Assembly (NCBI RefSeq): GCF_002954245.1
Contig: NZ_PPTG01000046.1
Coordinates: forward strand, 1-64,000
From: Cryobacterium aureum
GTDB lineage: Bacteria > Actinomycetota > Actinomycetes > Actinomycetales > Microbacteriaceae
Reading direction: 5' to 3'
Length of the DNA: 64,000 bases
A program made the position numbers and the translations under genes. This document shows positions 45,632 through 54,708 of this stretch, piece after piece. The notes below the pieces were generated by a model. That model made no database searches and had not been told where the DNA came from. It saw only the letters and a program-made list of their open reading frames with translations. The stretch's first letter is position 1. Each line of letters opens with the position of its first letter.

Positions 45632-47317
45632 CTATTTGCCTTGCAGGCGGTTACGCACCTCGCGGCGCAGCACCTTGCCGAGCAGGCTGCGCGGCAGGTC
45701 GTCGACCTCCACGATGCGCCGTGGCACCTTGTAAGCCGAGAGTCGGGTGCGGCAGTACTCGCGCACCGCGGAAACGTCGAGTTCAACGCCGGGCCGCAGC
45801 ACCACGACGGCCACGACGTCTTCGCCGCCGTTCGCGCTCGGCAGCCCGACCGCAGCCGCATCGGTGATATCGGGGTGCGACAGCAGCGCTTCCTCCACCT
45901 CCGACGGCGACACGTTGAATCCGCCGGTGATGATGAGCTCCTTCAGACGATCGACGACGGTGATAAAGCCGTCAGCGGAGACCCGCACGATGTCGCCGGT
46001 GCGCAGCCAGCCGCCGGGCAGCAACGCCTGGGCGCTCTCGGTGGGCCGGTCCCAATAGCCGGAGAAGACCTGGGGGCCGTGAACGAGCAGCTCGCCTTCC
46101 TCTTCGAAACCGCGCTCGACGGTGGGGTCGTCGGGGTTGACGACACGAATGTCGGTGCTCGGAAACGGCACGCCCACCGTTCCGGGGCGACGGCTCGGGC
46201 CGATCGGGTTGCCGGCCACGATCGGCGACGCCTCGGTCATACCGTAGCCCTCGACCAGAAGTCCGCCGGTGGCGCTCTCCCAGCGCTCAACGATCGACAC
46301 CGGCAGGTTCATCGCGCCAGAAATAGCAAAGCGGATGCCCGCGAGGCTCACCTTTTTCTTCGCTGCGGCCGTGACCAGGCGATCGTAAATCGGCGGCACT
46401 GCCGGTAGGAACGTGGGCGGTGCGTGCTTGGCAGCGTCGAGCACGAGCTTCTCGTCGAACTTGGGAAACAGCACGAGGCGGGCGCCGATGCTCATCGCGA
46501 AGGTGAGACACAGGGTAAGGCCGTAGGCGTGGAACATCGGCAGCACACCGTAGACGGTTTCGTCGCCGGGGCGAAGGCCCGCCACCCAGGCGGAACCCTG
46601 CGCGGCATTGGCGCGCAGGTTGTAGTGGCTCAAAATGGCGCCCTTCGGGGTGCCGGTCGTGCCGCTGGTGTACTGCAGCACGGCGGTGTCCGTGAGCAGC
46701 GGACGCTGATGCGAGTGGTGCAGCTTGCGAGCGCCCACGATGGACTCCCAGGCGATTGCGCCCTTTGCGGGTGCGGTGGTCAGCGAGGCGCGGGCCTCCT
46801 GCGCCTTCTTGATCGGCAGCCTGAGAGCCAGCCGTTTGGAGAACGGCATCGCACGGGTGAGGTCGACGGTGACGATATCCGCTACGCCCATGTCTTTGGG
46901 AAAAGTGCGCACCGACTCGTAGACCTTGTCCCAGACAATTGCGACCTTCGCGCCGTGGTCTTCGAACTGGTGACGCAGCTCGCGGTCGGTGTAGAGCGGA
47001 TTGTGCTCGACCACGATGGCGCCGAGGCGCAGCACCGCATAGAACGCGACGACGTGCTGCGGACAGTTCGGCAGCACGATGGCAACGCGGTCGCCGGGGC
47101 TCACTCCGAGTTTGCGCAGGCCGTTGGCGGCGCGCGAGATCTGCTCGCCGAGCTCGGCGTAGGTGGTGGTGGAGCCGAAGAAGTCCAGGGCGATGCACGG
47201 CACAAACCGCTCAGCCGAGGTCTCCATCATGTCGGTGAGGGTTTCGGTGGTCTCGGCGATCGTTCCGGGAACTCCCGGCGCATAGGAGGCGAGCCAGGGC
47301 TGGTCCTTGAAAGTCAT
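45632..47317 (-). CDS. Long-chain acyl-CoA ligase (AMP-forming)
   Basis: A 561-residue adenylate-forming enzyme. Motif I is LQYTSGTTGTPKGAILSHYNL, then LVEGYGMTEASPIVAGNP, GWLRTGDIVRVSADGFITVVDRLKELIITGGFNVSPSEVEEAL, and the C-terminal catalytic lysine in LPRSLLGKVLRREVR. It activates fatty acids to acyl-CoA with ATP. The true start is the ATG at 47317, which overlaps the threonine-aldolase stop (ATGA); the frame remains open to 47728. It is the last gene of the long minus-strand array from 54639. Confidence 0.93.
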   Translation of the reverse strand: MTFKDQPWLASYAPGVPGTIAETTETLTDMMETSAERFVPCIALDFFGSTTTYAELGEQISRAANGLRKLGVSPGDRVAIVLPNCPQHVVAFYAVLRLGAIVVEHNPLYTDRELRHQFEDHGAKVAIVWDKVYESVRTFPKDMGVADIVTVDLTRAMPFSKRLALRLPIKKAQEARASLTTAPAKGAIAWESIVGARKLHHSHQRPLLTDTAVLQYTSGTTGTPKGAILSHYNLRANAAQGSAWVAGLRPGDETVYGVLPMFHAYGLTLCLTFAMSIGARLVLFPKFDEKLVLDAAKHAPPTFLPAVPPIYDRLVTAAAKKKVSLAGIRFAISGAMNLPVSIVERWESATGGLLVEGYGMTEASPIVAGNPIGPSRRPGTVGVPFPSTDIRVVNPDDPTVERGFEEEGELLVHGPQVFSGYWDRPTESAQALLPGGWLRTGDIVRVSADGFITVVDRLKELIITGGFNVSPSEVEEALLSHPDITDAAAVGLPSANGGEDVVAVVVLRPGVELDVSAVREYCRTRLSAYKVPRRIVEVDDLPRSLLGKVLRREVRNRLQGK

Positions 47318-48378
47318 GACAGCTCCCGGGTGATGGCGGCGACGAACTGGTCGATGTCGTCTTCCGTGGTGTCGAAGCCGCACATCCAGCGAACCTCGTT
47401 CTTGGATGCGTTCCAGTCGTAGAACCGAAAGTGCTCGCGTAGGCGGTCGGCGACACCGGCCGGCAGGGTGGCGAAGATGGCGTTGGCCTGGGTGGCCTGG
47501 CTGAAGGCCAGCCCCGTGATGGTGCCGTCGGCGATTGCGCCCTCGAGCGCCCCGCGCAGTCGGGCGGCCATCGCATTGGAGTGGGCGGCGTTGCGCAGCC
47601 ACAGGTCCCCGTCGAGCAGCGCGATCAGCTGCGCCGAGACGAAACGCATCTTGCTGGAGAGCTGCATGTTCGACTTGCGCAGAAACTTCAAACCAGTGGA
47701 TGCCGCCGGGTTCAGTACCACGATGCACTCACCCAGCATCATGCCGTTCTTGGTACCGCCAAAGCTGAGCACGTCGACGCCAGCATCGCGGGTGAACGCC
47801 CGAAGCGGAACCCCGAGGCTCGCAGCGGCGTTGGAGATGCGCGCGCCGTCCATGTGCAGCGTCATGCCCTTGGAATGGGCGTGATCGGCGATGGCACGCA
47901 CCTCGTCGACGGTGTACGCGGTGCCAAGCTCAGTGGTCTGGGTGATAGCCACGACGAGCGGCTGGGCGCGGTGTTCATCGCCCCAGCCCCAGGCCTCCTG
48001 GTCGATGAGTTCGGGGGTGAGCTTGCCGTCGGGGGTGGTCACCGGCAGCAGCTTGAATCCGCCGACGTGTTCGGGGGCGCCGCCCTCGTCGTTGTGGATG
48101 TGTGCGGTGGCCGAGCAGATCACGGCGCCCCAGCGCGGCAGCATCGACTGCAGCCCGGTGACGTTGGCGCCGGTGCCGTTGAAAACGGGAAAGGCTTCGA
48201 CGCCTTCACCGAACTGTTCGACGAAGACCTCGTGCAACCGGGCTGTGTAGACGTCTTCGCCGTAGGCGATCTGGTGGGCGCCGTTGGCCAAGACAATCGC
48301 CTCCAGAATTTCCGGATGAATTCCGGAGTAGTTGTCGGAGGCAAAACCGCGGGAGGACAAATCATGGAGTTGGGTCAC
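47314..48378 (-). CDS. Low-specificity L-threonine aldolase family protein
   Basis: A 354-residue PLP enzyme. FASDNYSGIHPEILEAI, AYGEDVYT, FNGTGANVTGL and the PLP-lysine in VLSFGGTKNGMM fit the beta-eliminating-lyase/threonine-aldolase family (glycine plus acetaldehyde from threonine). The GTG at 48378 (VTQLHDLSSRGFASDN) matches the usual N-terminus. An upstream GTG at 48411, one base after the permease stop, is the alternative. The coupling to an ABC exporter is unusual. Confidence 0.88.
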   Translation of the reverse strand: MTQLHDLSSRGFASDNYSGIHPEILEAIVLANGAHQIAYGEDVYTARLHEVFVEQFGEGVEAFPVFNGTGANVTGLQSMLPRWGAVICSATAHIHNDEGGAPEHVGGFKLLPVTTPDGKLTPELIDQEAWGWGDEHRAQPLVVAITQTTELGTAYTVDEVRAIADHAHSKGMTLHMDGARISNAAASLGVPLRAFTRDAGVDVLSFGGTKNGMMLGECIVVLNPAASTGLKFLRKSNMQLSSKMRFVSAQLIALLDGDLWLRNAAHSNAMAARLRGALEGAIADGTITGLAFSQATQANAIFATLPAGVADRLREHFRFYDWNASKNEVRWMCGFDTTEDDIDQFVAAITRELS

Positions 48379-48412
48379 TCCTCCATCCTCCCGCATTCTG
48401 CTGGTCGTCACC

Positions 48413-49525
48413 CTACCTGTGCAAGGCCTCGCGCAGCGAGACGCGGGCACCCATGCGCAGCAGAGCATTGGAGTAGATGCGTGACCCGATCAAAATCACC
48501 ACCATCGTCGACAGGACCAGCACGATCAGCGAGAGCACGGGCTCCCACCATTCGGCCTGACCGAGGAAGATGCGCACCGGCATCCCGACCGGCGCCGAGA
48601 ACGGAACGTACGACATAATCGCCAGCACGAGCGGGTTGTCATTGAAGAAGACCACCAGAAAGTACGGGATCATGACGAGGAACAGCACCGGTGAGGTCGC
48701 CGAGCCGACGTCTTCCTGCCGCGACACCATCGAGGCCGTAGCCGCGTAGAGCGCGGCGAGCAGCACGAATCCGAAGGCGAAGAACGCGGCGAACCACACG
48801 ATGGCCGGGCCCACATCGGCCAGCAGCACCCGTTGCCCGGTTACCGCCAAACCCACGGAGACCAGCAGCCCGATGGCCACGATCTGCCCGAAGGCCATGA
48901 GACTATTGCCGAGCACCTTGCCGGCGAGCAGCGCCCGCACCGAGATGGTCGACATGAGAATCTCCACGATGCGGGTCTGCTTCTCTTCGACCACACTCTG
49001 CGCGATCGTGGCACCGAAGGTGGTCGCCGACATCAGAAAGATGATGCCGAAGCCAATGGCAACGAGGTAGGCGAGAAAACCGTCCTGCGAGGCAGGCTCG
49101 AGAATTTTCAGGTCGGGGCTCACGCTGAGCGTGCCAAGAACTTCGCTCGGCGTCGAGTCCAAGCCGATCACGGTGATGCCGAGCAGCGAATCGGCGCCGT
49201 CTGACGGCACAACGGCCGCGTCGACCGTGCCGTCGCGCACGAGTGCTTCGGCCTCCTTGACAGTGTCGGATTCCACGATATCGAAGGCTTCGGTCTGTTC
49301 GACGACGCTGATGGCTGTGCCGACTACGGCGACCTTGGTCAGGCTTTCATTCTGACTGAGCAGACTGCCGACGACGACCGACGCCACGGAGATGAGAAGC
49401 AGAATGCCGGTCGCGATAAGAAAGGATTTGCTGCGGAGGCGTGCCGTGATCTCGCGGTTGGAAACCAGCCAGACGCTCTGGGCGAAGGTGGGCGCGGTGT
49501 GCACCGGGCGGGTGGTGTTGCTCAT
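48413..49525 (-). CDS. ABC-2 type exporter permease (NatB-like), module B
   Basis: A 370-residue permease. One N-terminal helix (SFLIATGILLLISVASVVVGSLL) is followed by a roughly 130-residue extracytoplasmic domain, then five C-terminal helices with EEKQTRIVEILMSTISVRALLAGKVLG, the NatB/ABC2_membrane_3 signature. It exports an unknown compound (ion, drug or lipid) with the ATPase encoded just upstream, whose stop overlaps this start (ATGA). Confidence 0.9.
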   Translation of the reverse strand: MSNTTRPVHTAPTFAQSVWLVSNREITARLRSKSFLIATGILLLISVASVVVGSLLSQNESLTKVAVVGTAISVVEQTEAFDIVESDTVKEAEALVRDGTVDAAVVPSDGADSLLGITVIGLDSTPSEVLGTLSVSPDLKILEPASQDGFLAYLVAIGFGIIFLMSATTFGATIAQSVVEEKQTRIVEILMSTISVRALLAGKVLGNSLMAFGQIVAIGLLVSVGLAVTGQRVLLADVGPAIVWFAAFFAFGFVLLAALYAATASMVSRQEDVGSATSPVLFLVMIPYFLVVFFNDNPLVLAIMSYVPFSAPVGMPVRIFLGQAEWWEPVLSLIVLVLSTMVVILIGSRIYSNALLRMGARVSLREALHR

Positions 49526-50406
49526 GCGATGACCTCCTTGAAGATGGTGGCGAGTGACGGTCTCTGCTGACTGAACGTCTGGACCGCTCCGAGCGTGATC
49601 GCGTGCCGCAGGACGGCCTGGCTGGCGGCATCCGTTTCGGCTTCAAAGACGGCGAAGTCGCCGTCGAAGTCGATCACGGTGATGCCCGGCTGTGAGCGGA
49701 TCCAGCCGGTGTCGCCTTCGGTACGAATTTCGAAGCGGGGGCTGCTGTGCTGCTCGCGCAGGGCCTCGCCGGAGCCGTTCGCGCGAATTTCGCCGTCGGC
49801 GATGATAACGAGGTCGTCGCAGAGCCGTTCGACAATATCAAGCTGGTGCGAGGAGAACAGCACGGGCGCGCCCTGGGCGGCGTAGCCGGCGAGCACGCTC
49901 ATCACCACCTCCACCGCGAGTGGATCGAGGCCGGAGAACGGCTCGTCGAGCACGAGAAACTCGGGGTCGTGCACGAGTGCGGCCGCGATCTGGGCGCGTT
50001 GCTGGTTGCCGAGCGAGAGCGACTCGACGGTGTCGCCGGCGCGTTCGGTGAGTCCGAGACGCTCGAGCAGGTCGGCAGTATTGCGGCGAGCGGATGCCGG
50101 TGACAACCCATGCAGGCGCGCCAGGTACACCAGCTGCTCGGCGACCTTCATCTTCGGGTAGAGGCCGCGCTCCTCGGGCATGTAGCCGAACCGGCGGCGG
50201 TCGCTCGCGGTGACCGGCACGCTGTCGATAAGAACGGTGCCTTCGTCCGGCGAGAGTACGCCGAGAATGATGCGCATTGTCGTGGTTTTGCCGGCGCCGT
50301 TGGCGCCGACGAAGCCGGTCATGCAGCCGTCCCCGACAGTGAAGCTCACGTCGGTCAGCACCTCTCTCGTGCCGTAGCTCTTGGTGACTCCCCTGATGTC
50401 GAGCAT
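49522..50406 (-). CDS. ABC-2 type exporter ATPase (NatA-like), module B
   Basis: A 294-residue ATPase. Walker A is GANGAGKTTTMR, the Q-loop region MPEERGLYPKMKVAEQL (typical of NatA), signature LSLGNQQRAQIAAAL and Walker B LVLDEPFSGLDPLAVEV. A C-terminal domain of about 80 residues follows. It pairs with the permease downstream. The promoter region holds a 71-bp element shared with module A. Confidence 0.93.
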   Translation of the reverse strand: MLDIRGVTKSYGTREVLTDVSFTVGDGCMTGFVGANGAGKTTTMRIILGVLSPDEGTVLIDSVPVTASDRRRFGYMPEERGLYPKMKVAEQLVYLARLHGLSPASARRNTADLLERLGLTERAGDTVESLSLGNQQRAQIAAALVHDPEFLVLDEPFSGLDPLAVEVVMSVLAGYAAQGAPVLFSSHQLDIVERLCDDLVIIADGEIRANGSGEALREQHSSPRFEIRTEGDTGWIRSQPGITVIDFDGDFAVFEAETDAASQAVLRHAITLGAVQTFSQQRPSLATIFKEVIA

Positions 50407-50430
50407 TACCGCCCTTTCGTTGTGCGTGTC

Positions 50431-50501
50431 TTCACGCTAGCGCGGAGTCTTCAGCCGGCGCATCCGTCTGGCGGGTGAATCGGTCTCCGCCGCACGGTGG
50501 A
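50431..50501 (-). promoter_or_regulatory. 71-bp shared upstream element, copy B
   Basis: An ungapped alignment with 52553-52623 shows about 62 of 71 identical bases. It begins 25 bases before the module B ATPase start and includes TTCACGCTAGCGCGGAGTCT read on the plus strand. Conservation of a non-coding stretch before both exporter modules suggests a common promoter and operator, probably for the adjacent two-component regulator. Confidence 0.75.
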
Positions 50502-50525
50502 GTCGGTCAGAACACGAAGACGCGC

Positions 50526-51569
50526 TCAGCGGTCCCGGTCATCCCAGACGAAGATTCGCGCGGCCAGAAGTGCCACGCCAATCGTCACTGCCAGCATCAT
50601 GGCCCACAGCAGGTAAACGTCTATGAATGGCGTCGTTCCCGAGAGGTCCGTTCCGGCGGCTTGCGCGAACCAGGTTGTCGGTAGCACATTGAGCGCCACC
50701 AGAACGGGCTCCGGCAATATTTGCTTGGGAAAGACCTCCCCTGATGCGAACAGGGCCAGAACCGGGATGACGGCTGAGATGTGGTTGATCAGTTCGGCAT
50801 TCCGTGATCGAGACGCGAGTAAGTAGGCGAAGGCAAAGAACATCAGCAGCCCGAGCAGGAACGTCGCCGTGAGTCGTGCCAGGCCCACGACGCTGACGTA
50901 ACCCATCGCTATGGAAATCACCGACACCAGCAACGCGACTACCATCCCCGAGGCGAAGCGAACCGGCGTCTGGGCAGCGATGAAGGTCAGTTTCTTGACG
51001 GGGGTGGTGCCAAGGAGGCGAAGCGTGCCGCGCTGGCGAAGCGAGACCAGCGGCACAGCCGTACCCATAAAGGCAATCGCCATGAAGCCGATCGCGGCGA
51101 CGGCGGGAAGGTTGGCGCGGAGAAGGTCGACCTGGGCAAACCCTGACTCGTCCTGGACTGCGATGTTGGCGTAGGGGATTCCGGATGCCTCGATGGCTTC
51201 GACCAGGGGGATCCATCGTGGTGGGTCCTGCCCCGTCAGTACAACCGCAGCGTGATTGTCATTCACGTTGATGGTGGCGTTCTCTTCGCCGGTGATGCGG
51301 GCCGATGTTGCCTCGACACCTCGAGAATCGAGGGTAACCAGCAGAGGCGTCATGCCTGCGGCAGCTCCGGTGACTGCCACGATCGGTTCCGGCCTGTTTC
51401 CGTCATTCACAGCAAAGTTGAGGCCCACGATGAGTAGCAAAAGAAAGAAGAACATGAAAAGAATCGAGAACGATCCCTTCTTATTGCGGTACAGCTCTCT
51501 CGCATTTGATGCGCTGAGTTCATAGAACGCGGAGCGGACCCTTGGCGTCGTTGCCCGGGAGGTAGTCAT
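50526..51569 (-). CDS. ABC-2 type exporter permease, module A
   Basis: A 347-residue permease with one N-terminal helix (GSFSILFMFFFLLLLIVGLNFAV), an extracytoplasmic domain of about 120 residues and five C-terminal helices. LRQRGTLRLLGTTPVKKLTF is the typical cytoplasmic coupling segment of ABC2 permeases. It pairs with the ATPase whose stop overlaps its ATG (ATGA). The frame is open to 51671. Its sequence is clearly different from module B, so the modules are not recent duplicates even though their upstream DNA is similar. Confidence 0.9.
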   Translation of the reverse strand: MTTSRATTPRVRSAFYELSASNARELYRNKKGSFSILFMFFFLLLLIVGLNFAVNDGNRPEPIVAVTGAAAGMTPLLVTLDSRGVEATSARITGEENATINVNDNHAAVVLTGQDPPRWIPLVEAIEASGIPYANIAVQDESGFAQVDLLRANLPAVAAIGFMAIAFMGTAVPLVSLRQRGTLRLLGTTPVKKLTFIAAQTPVRFASGMVVALLVSVISIAMGYVSVVGLARLTATFLLGLLMFFAFAYLLASRSRNAELINHISAVIPVLALFASGEVFPKQILPEPVLVALNVLPTTWFAQAAGTDLSGTTPFIDVYLLWAMMLAVTIGVALLAARIFVWDDRDR

Positions 51570-52534
51570 CGGAGATCGCTCGTTGCAGCGCTGCTGGTTG
51601 CCACAATTTTGAGGAAGTAGTCTTCCAGGGTGCTCTGCCGCACGCTGTATTCGCGGGCGGCTACTCGGCATCTGAATGTGAGCTGGCGAAGTATCGCGTC
51701 GGGGTCGGAGGTGGTGACCACAACTCTGATTCCAATCGAGACCGTCGATCGAGAGAACGCGCTGCTATCAAATTGCTCGTCGAGGAACGAGAGGTCGGTG
51801 TCAGCCGGAACGAGGAATGACACGGTGCTGGTCGCATCGCTGAGGCGAATCAGTTCGTCTGGACTGCCCAGCGCCTGGATCCGACCCCCGGCGAGGATCG
51901 CGACTCGGTCGCACAGGTCACTGGCCTCCTGCATGTCGTGCGTGGAGAAGAGAACCGTGGTCCCTGACTCCTTCAGCCCTCGGATCAAACCGAGCAAGCT
52001 CTGCCTGGCCCCGGGGTCCAGTCCGGCTGAAGGCTCATCGAGCACGACAATCTGTGGTCTGCCGACGATGGCGACTCCGACAAGTAGACGCCTGAGCTGA
52101 CCGCCGGAGAGGTTCCGTGCCCACGTGTCGGCCTGGTTGGCGAGCCCGACCCTCTGCATCACCTCGTCCACATCGCCGGGGCGGCTATGGAAGGAGGCGT
52201 ACAACCGCAACGTCTCACGTACGGACAGCGTGTCGAACAGACTCGCCGATTGCGGTTGAATCGAGACATTCGCGGTGATGAACGCGCGTTGCCTGACCGG
52301 TTCGGCCCCCAGCACCGATATGGTGCCAGCGCTGACCGACCGCAAGCCGACGATGCTCTCAAGCAGCGTCGATTTGCCGGCACCGTTCGGCCCCAGCAAA
52401 CCGAAGATTTCCCCTCGTCGCACCCTGAATGACACGTCGTCCACAACGAGTTTGGATCCGTACGACTTGCTCACACCGGTCAGTGTCACCACATCTTCTG
52501 CCAGGCCCGAAGTGCTGTCTCTGTTGTCGAGCAT
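51566..52534 (-). CDS. ABC-2 type exporter ATPase, module A
   Basis: A 322-residue ATPase. Walker A is GPNGAGKSTLLESIVG, signature LSGGQLRRLLVGVA, Walker B IVVLDEPSAGLDPGARQ and H-loop FSTHDMQEASDLCDR, with a C-terminal regulatory-like domain of about 100 residues. AAGGGGG precedes the ATG at 52534; the frame is open to 52585. It lies 90 bases after the response-regulator gene, which with its kinase forms the classical LuxR-type two-component plus ABC exporter unit. Confidence 0.93.
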   Translation of the reverse strand: MLDNRDSTSGLAEDVVTLTGVSKSYGSKLVVDDVSFRVRRGEIFGLLGPNGAGKSTLLESIVGLRSVSAGTISVLGAEPVRQRAFITANVSIQPQSASLFDTLSVRETLRLYASFHSRPGDVDEVMQRVGLANQADTWARNLSGGQLRRLLVGVAIVGRPQIVVLDEPSAGLDPGARQSLLGLIRGLKESGTTVLFSTHDMQEASDLCDRVAILAGGRIQALGSPDELIRLSDATSTVSFLVPADTDLSFLDEQFDSSAFSRSTVSIGIRVVVTTSDPDAILRQLTFRCRVAAREYSVRQSTLEDYFLKIVATSSAATSDLR

Positions 52535-52552
52535 GCCCGCCCCCTTGTTCCC

Positions 52553-52623
52553 TTCACGGTAGCGCGGAGCCTTCAGTCGGCACATCCCTCTGGCGGGTGA
52601 ACCGGTCTCCGCCGGGCGGCGGA
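52553..52623 (-). promoter_or_regulatory. 71-bp shared upstream element, copy A
   Basis: Copy A of the element described at 50431-50501. It fills nearly the whole gap between the response-regulator stop and the module A ATPase, ending 19 bases from that start. Differences between copies are scattered single bases with no gaps, which indicates conserved spacing. Confidence 0.75.
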
Positions 52624-52624
52624 G

Positions 52625-53323
52625 CTACGCTTCGAGCGCGCCGCCGGGCACGATCACGCGGTGCTCGTAGGCGTAGACGACGGCCTGAATGCGGTCGCGC
52701 AGTCCCAGCTTCATCAGCACCTTGGAGACGTGCGATTTCACCGTGGCCTCACCGAGAAAGAGCTGCGTGGCGATCTCGGCGTTGGCGAGGCCCTGGGCGA
52801 GCAGCGAGAACACCTCGGACTCGCGTTCGGTGAGGTCCTGCAGTTCGCTCGGCGCCGCTGCAACCGCCACAACGGATGCCCCGCCCGGATTTACGCACCG
52901 CTCAATCACGCGCCGGGTCACGTCGGGGGCCAGCAGTGCATCGCCGCGGGCGAGCACCTGAACGGCCTCGATCAGCGCTTCGGGGGTGGAGTTCTTCAGG
53001 ATGAATCCGCTCGCGCCGTGTTGCAGCGCGGCAAAAAGGTAGTCCTCGCGGTCGAAGGTCGTGAGCATGAGCACTGCGGCGTGGATCGACGGGTCGTCGA
53101 CGATGGATTGGGTAGCGGTGAGGCCGTCGACGCCGGGCATCTGCACGTCCATGCAGATGACGTCGGGCTGAAGCGTTCGGGCCAAAACGAGAGCGGCGGC
53201 GCCGTCCGAGGCCTCGCCGACGACGTGAATGCCCGGCTCGGATTGCAGAATGATGTGAAACCCAGCGCGCACGAGCGCCTGGTCGTCGACGAGCAGCACG
53301 CGGATGCCGGCTGGCTCGCTCAT
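52625..53323 (-). CDS. Response regulator, NarL/LuxR family
   Basis: A 232-residue regulator. The receiver domain has the acidic pocket LLVDDQ, phospho-acceptor D59 in ICMDVQMPG and the conserved Lys in FILKNSTPE. The LuxR-type HTH at the C-terminus is LTERESEVFSLLAQGLANAEIATQLFLGEATVKSHVSKVLMKLG. It overlaps the kinase stop (ATGA). It likely binds the 71-bp elements before the two exporter modules. Confidence 0.95.
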   Translation of the reverse strand: MSEPAGIRVLLVDDQALVRAGFHIILQSEPGIHVVGEASDGAAALVLARTLQPDVICMDVQMPGVDGLTATQSIVDDPSIHAAVLMLTTFDREDYLFAALQHGASGFILKNSTPEALIEAVQVLARGDALLAPDVTRRVIERCVNPGGASVVAVAAAPSELQDLTERESEVFSLLAQGLANAEIATQLFLGEATVKSHVSKVLMKLGLRDRIQAVVYAYEHRVIVPGGALEA

Positions 53324-54639
53324 GCGTTCTCTCGATTCATGAGCGGAAACCGGGCGCGCACGAGGTAGCCGCCGCGTGGTCGTCCGCCGAGGTGCAGTTC
53401 GCCGCCGACGGCTGCGACCCGTTCGCGCATGCCCCGCTGGCCGAGCCCGGTCGTTTCGGCGCTCGCACCACTGGTAACTGCCGCAGCGAATTGCCGTCGG
53501 GGACCGACGCCGTCGTCGGTGATCTCGAGCTCGACGGCATCCGTTTCGTAGCGCAGACGCAGGTCGGTGCTGACGCCGGGACCGGCGTGCTTGCGAGTGT
53601 TGGTCAGGGCTTCCTGCGCGATGCGATAGATGCTGAGGCCGATTGTGGCGGGAATCGCGCGCTCCTCGCCTACGATCGAGAGACGCACGGGAACACCGGC
53701 GGTGCGGGATTCGTCGGCAAGTTCACCGAGCTGGGCGATGCCGCGGGTGCTGCTGCTCTGGCTGGTCTGTTCGAGGCCTGGCGCATCATCGCCACGCAGG
53801 GCTCCGAGCATGGTGTGCAGTTCGTCGACCGCGCTGCGCGCGCTCTGTTCGATGATGGTGAGCGCGTCGGCCGCCTGCCCGGGGTCACTCGAGAGGATGC
53901 GGCGGGCCGCGCCGGCCTGCACGCCCATGACCGAGACGTGGTGGGCGACGACGTCGTGCAACTCGCGGGCGATGCGCACCCGTTCCAGGGTGATGGCCTG
54001 GGCGGCCGTGCGCTCGCGCTCGGCTGCGAGCTCGGCGGTGCTGTTCTTCAGGGCAGCGCCCTTGCGGGCGGAGTTCCAGGCCGATTCCCCGAAATACCAG
54101 GCCGCACCGAAATAGACCAGGTTGATCAAGACCTGCAGCACCCCGAACGCCGCATAGGGGGAGAAGAAGCCATCGCGAGAGAGGTCGGGCATCATGGTGA
54201 GCTGGTTGGCCTGCACGATGAGTTGCGCGAACAGCCAGATGAACATGCCGACCACGATCGCGACCCGCACCCACTTGGCGGCCACTCGGTGGCGGCTCCA
54301 GGCCCCAATCGAGTAGAGAGCGATATACAGGCAGATGTTGGAGAAGAGCATGTCGCTCGCCTCGAGCATTGCGCCAGCGGTGAAGACCACGGATGCCGTT
54401 ATGGCCACAACTTCGGGCCACCGACGACGCAGCGCGAGCGGCAGGCTGATGAGCGCTACCCAGAGCGCCACGTGCCAGACTGGCGCTTCGGTGAAGACGC
54501 CGGCGCTGCGAGTGAGTGAGACGCTTAGGGCGGTAGCGCCAGCCAGAACCAGCGCAACCCACAGGTCTTTACGCAGGCTCGGCCCGACGGGGCTGGGCCT
54601 CTGCCACTCGTCGCTGAGGTGGGAGTCGGTGGAGCTCAT
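53320..54639 (-). CDS. Sensor histidine kinase, HisKA_3 (NarX/DesK-like)
   Basis: A 439-residue kinase. Five or so hydrophobic segments in the first 190 residues form a membrane sensor. The HisKA_3 block ERVRIARELHDVVAHHVSVMGVQAGAAR has the phospho-histidine near residue 228. The HATPase domain ends with ITDDGVG and GQRGMRERVAAVGGELHLGG. It phosphorylates the response regulator encoded next. With no large extracytoplasmic domain, it may sense membrane state or an inserted compound, as in drug-exporter control systems. Confidence 0.94.
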   Translation of the reverse strand: MSSTDSHLSDEWQRPSPVGPSLRKDLWVALVLAGATALSVSLTRSAGVFTEAPVWHVALWVALISLPLALRRRWPEVVAITASVVFTAGAMLEASDMLFSNICLYIALYSIGAWSRHRVAAKWVRVAIVVGMFIWLFAQLIVQANQLTMMPDLSRDGFFSPYAAFGVLQVLINLVYFGAAWYFGESAWNSARKGAALKNSTAELAAERERTAAQAITLERVRIARELHDVVAHHVSVMGVQAGAARRILSSDPGQAADALTIIEQSARSAVDELHTMLGALRGDDAPGLEQTSQSSSTRGIAQLGELADESRTAGVPVRLSIVGEERAIPATIGLSIYRIAQEALTNTRKHAGPGVSTDLRLRYETDAVELEITDDGVGPRRQFAAAVTSGASAETTGLGQRGMRERVAAVGGELHLGGRPRGGYLVRARFPLMNRENA

Positions 54640-54663
54640 GACTACACGCTAGCGTGCACGCAA

Positions 54664-54693
54664 AAGGGGCGCGGCCAGTTGGCCACGCCCCTT
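54664..54693 (-). terminator. Terminator after the LAATG wall-protein gene
   Basis: AAGGGGCGCGGCC (54664-54676) pairs with GGCCACGCCCCTT (54681-54693) with one mismatch, loop AGTT. On the minus strand it is followed by TTTTGCG. It lies 16 bases after the stop at 54709 and before the kinase start. Confidence 0.8.
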
Positions 54694-54708
54694 CATGTTG
54701 TTGCTGCG

